The position numbers and the translations under genes are program-made. The notes below the pieces were generated by a model. It was not told the DNA's origin and did not search any database. It was given only the letters and a program-made list of their open reading frames with translations. Below, in pieces: positions 62,166 through 64,000 of a DNA stretch of 64,000 nt (the first letter of the stretch is position 1; every line of letters starts with the position of its first letter). Location of the stretch: contig DASUHB010000069.1 of NCBI GenBank assembly GCA_036273715.1, positions 62,001-126,000 of the forward strand, in the 5' to 3' direction. The stretch comes from Gemmatimonadaceae bacterium. Its GTDB lineage: Bacteria; Gemmatimonadota; Gemmatimonadetes; Gemmatimonadales; Gemmatimonadaceae.

Positions 62166-64000
62166 TCAGTCGCCGCTCGGGTTGGGTGCCGGCTCCGGCG
62201 CCGCGGCGCCCCGCGGTCCGCGCCGCCAATGGGCAAACTTGAATTGGAGCTCGTCGAAGTACGTGTAGAACACGGGCGTGACGTACAGCGTCACGAGCTG
62301 CGAGAACGCCAGGCCGCCGACCACCGCCACGCCTAACGGACGCCGTGTCGCCGCGCCCGCGCCCCAGCCGACGGCGATCGGCAGCGCGGCCATGAGCGCC
62401 GCCATGGTCGTCATCATGATCGGGCGGAAGCGCACGCTGGCGGCCTGCACGATCGCCTCCTGCGGCGACTTGTGTCCGGCGCGCTCGGCGTCGAGCGCGA
62501 AATCGATCATCATGATGGCGTTCTTCTTCACGATCCCGATGAGCATGATGATGCCGACGAAGCCGTAGACATCGAGGCTCAGGCCGCAGACCACGAGCGC
62601 CACCAGCGCGCCGAACGCGGCGAACGGCAGACCCGACAGGATCGTGATGGGGTGGACGAAGCTCTCGTACAACACGCCGAGGATCACGTAGATCACGAAG
62701 ATCGCCAGCACCACGAGCAGCACCAGGCCCTGCTGCGTCACCATGAACGCCTGCGCGAGGCCGGAGAAGCTGGCGGCGATCGTCGAGGGCAGAACCTGCC
62801 GCGCCTGCGCCTCCACGGCCGCGACCGCATTGCCTAACGACGCGCCCGGCGCGAGGTCGAACGAGATGGTCACCGCGGGCAGCTGGCCGGCGTGATTCAC
62901 CGTCACCGGGCCGATACCCGTCTTGAAGGTGGCCACCGCGCTCAGCGGCAGGATCGTTCCCGTGGACGACCGCACCCAGAGTGAGCGCAACGATGGCACG
63001 TCCTGTTGGAACTGGGGCAGCAGCTCCATCACCACCCAGTACTCGTTGGTCGGCGTGTAGATCGTGGACACCTGCCGCTGGCCGAAGGCGTCGTACAGCG
63101 TGTTCTCGATTTCGGTGGCCGATACGCCTAACTGGCCGGCGCGGTCGCGGTCGATGTCGACCGTCACCTGCGGGCTCGCGATGAGCAGGTCGCTGGTCAC
63201 GTTCGCCAGCTGCGGCAGCGCGCGCAGCCGGGCCTCGAGCGTGCGCGACGCCTGGTCCAGCGCGTCGATGTCGCCGCTCTGCAGCGTGTACTGGTAGAGG
63301 CTCTTCGTCGTTAGGCCACCGATCTGGATGACCGGCGGATTCTGCACGTACACCGTGATGCCGGGGACGCCGCTGGTGGCGCGCGCCAGGTCGCGCGCCA
63401 CGTCGTCGGCGCCGCGGCGCCGGTCGGCGATCGGCTTCACGTCGATCGTCATCTGCCCCTGATTCGCCGCCGCCGATGTGCCCACCGATGACGTCACCGA
63501 CACTACGGCCGGATCTTTGGCGATGATCGCCGCGGCTTCGCCCTGCCGCCGGATCAATTGGTCGTACGACACGCCCTGCGCTGCTTCCGTGGTCGCGGTG
63601 AGCTGGCCCGTGTCGTCGCTCGGGAACAAGCCCTTTGGCGTCACCCAGAACAGCCACGCCGTGGCCACCAGCACGATGAACGAGAACACGAGCGTGCGCA
63701 CACGATGCAGCATCACCCAGTCGAGGCTCCGCTCGTACGCCTTGAGCCATCGCTCGTAGATGCGCTCCGTGGTCATGTAGAACTTGCCGTGCGTGCGCCC
63801 GTGATCGCCGCGCAGGAAGCGGCTCGACAACATCGGCGTGAGCGTGAGCGACACGAAGCCCGACACGAGAATCGAAACCGCAATCGTGACCGCGAATTCG
63901 TGGAACAGCTTGCCGATGATCCCGCCCATGAACAGGATCGGAATGAACACCGCGGCCAGCGACAACGTCATCGAGAGAATCGTGAACCCCACCTCGCTTG
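62166..64000 (-). CDS. RND efflux pump inner-membrane subunit, C-terminal part (cut by window edge)
   Basis: About 611 residues seen; the N-terminus lies beyond the right edge. The visible part starts in the TM4-6 region (FTILSMTLSLAAVFIPILFMGGIIGKLFHEFAVTIAVSILVSGFVSLTLTPMLSSRFL), continues through the second periplasmic domain with porter and docking parts, and ends with TM8-12 (LSLDVYGFVGIIMLIGIVKKNAIMMIDFALDA; PIMMTTMAALMAALPIAVGWGAGAATRRPLGVAVVGGLAFSQLVTLYVTPVFYTYFDELQ). This is the hydrophobe/amphiphile RND class, most like MdtB/MdtC. It extrudes drugs or other amphiphiles using the proton gradient, together with an adaptor and an outer-membrane channel. Confidence 0.95.
   Translation of the reverse strand, partial: SEVGFTILSMTLSLAAVFIPILFMGGIIGKLFHEFAVTIAVSILVSGFVSLTLTPMLSSRFLRGDHGRTHGKFYMTTERIYERWLKAYERSLDWVMLHRVRTLVFSFIVLVATAWLFWVTPKGLFPSDDTGQLTATTEAAQGVSYDQLIRRQGEAAAIIAKDPAVVSVTSSVGTSAAANQGQMTIDVKPIADRRRGADDVARDLARATSGVPGITVYVQNPPVIQIGGLTTKSLYQYTLQSGDIDALDQASRTLEARLRALPQLANVTSDLLIASPQVTVDIDRDRAGQLGVSATEIENTLYDAFGQRQVSTIYTPTNEYWVVMELLPQFQQDVPSLRSLWVRSSTGTILPLSAVATFKTGIGPVTVNHAGQLPAVTISFDLAPGASLGNAVAAVEAQARQVLPSTIAASFSGLAQAFMVTQQGLVLLVVLAIFVIYVILGVLYESFVHPITILSGLPFAAFGALVALVVCGLSLDVYGFVGIIMLIGIVKKNAIMMIDFALDAERAGHKSPQEAIVQAASVRFRPIMMTTMAALMAALPIAVGWGAGAATRRPLGVAVVGGLAFSQLVTLYVTPVFYTYFDELQFKFAHWRRGPRGAAAPEPAPNPSGD

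Larger units (their letters stand above)
822..63316. repeat. Dispersed heptamer GTTAGGC/GCCTAAC (extended form GCCYAACG)
   Basis: Reading by hand I count about 88 exact copies on the two strands, spread over the window (for example at 822, 1841, 2041, 4348, 5448, 5695, 10089, 15531, 16272, 30054, 35018, 41955, 42001, 54702 and 63310). Composition alone (assuming 67% GC) would give roughly 7. It occurs in coding and intergenic DNA, and in genes it is read as Leu-Gly (TTA-GGC) or Pro-Asn (CCT-AAC). Nearly all TTAG/CTAA tetramers lie in this word or a close variant (CTAACG core). GCCCAACG/CGTTGGGC is also frequent. Counts are manual and may be off by a few. Confidence 0.8.

Noticed and set aside
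62128-63750. 540-codon minus-strand frame within the RND pump gene
   Set aside because: Out-of-frame shadow; the overlapping frame has the full RND transmembrane and periplasmic pattern.
1-64000. tRNA, rRNA, CRISPR, IS elements, prophage
   Set aside because: I looked in all gaps over about 100 bp and saw no cloverleaf-like sequence, repeat-spacer array, transposase, integrase or phage structural gene.

Overview
The window is GC-rich (about two-thirds G+C by eye), densely coded and bacterial. It has no rRNA, tRNA, CRISPR array, insertion sequence or phage genes that I can see. The gene content suggests a Gram-negative, aerobic, soil-type bacterium, most likely of the Gemmatimonadota; this is an inference from content, not a database result. 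Supporting points are many exported peptidases (S8, M1, DPP IV, a tricorn homologue), lipoproteins, a TonB-dependent receptor and small outer-membrane barrels, paired FecR/DUF6600-type proteins, and a soluble transhydrogenase. One short word, GTTAGGC/GCCTAAC, recurs roughly 88 times on both strands and inside coding frames.

Layout. 1-1.1 kb: minus-strand operon of a small conserved protein, a seven-helix membrane protein and a sensor histidine kinase cut by the window edge, with a palindrome in its divergent promoter region. 1.3-9.4 kb: a small HTH-like protein, an S8 lipoprotein protease, aquaporin, tandem universal stress protein, RNase II-family exonuclease and a large FecR/DUF6600 protein. 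9.4-13.2 kb: two overlapping GT4 glycosyltransferases and an AgmX/PglI-like TonB-type protein. 13.2-25.2 kb: M1 peptidase, DUF2231-like and DoxX-like membrane proteins, sthA, an exported operon with a multidomain subtilase, cardiolipin synthase and a small secreted protein. 25.25-25.40 kb: a non-coding element with perfect 34-bp inverted arms. 25.4-36.2 kb: DPP IV, SYLF/Ysc84 lipid-binding protein, GT87-type membrane protein, GGDEF-EAL protein, TonB-dependent receptor, NTF2-like protein and an outer-membrane barrel. 36.5-42.4 kb: hydrolase-like protein, a zinc-peptidase/ATP-grasp gene pair, a membrane protein and a membrane-anchored Ig-repeat protein. 42.5-51.4 kb: tricorn homologue facing a Tat-exported Asp-box propeller protein, then queC, DUF5996 and queE. 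51.6-64 kb: FUSC transporter, D-cysteine desulfhydrase-like PLP enzyme, a very basic DUF6496 protein, the second FecR/DUF6600 protein, DUF3175, a threonine dehydratase/PEBP pair, cyclophilin and the C-terminal part of an RND efflux pump running off the right edge.

Together the window is mostly cell envelope and scavenging: extracytoplasmic proteolysis, nutrient uptake, surface adhesion or scaffolding, lipid and glycan synthesis, and stress response. Housekeeping genes (sthA, queC/queE, cls, RNase) are interspersed. Convergent gene pairs are usually separated by GC-rich hairpins without U-tracts. No complete novel multi-gene system is obvious. The strongest unexplained signals are the dispersed heptamer, the 149-bp inverted-repeat element and the peptidase/ATP-grasp pair.
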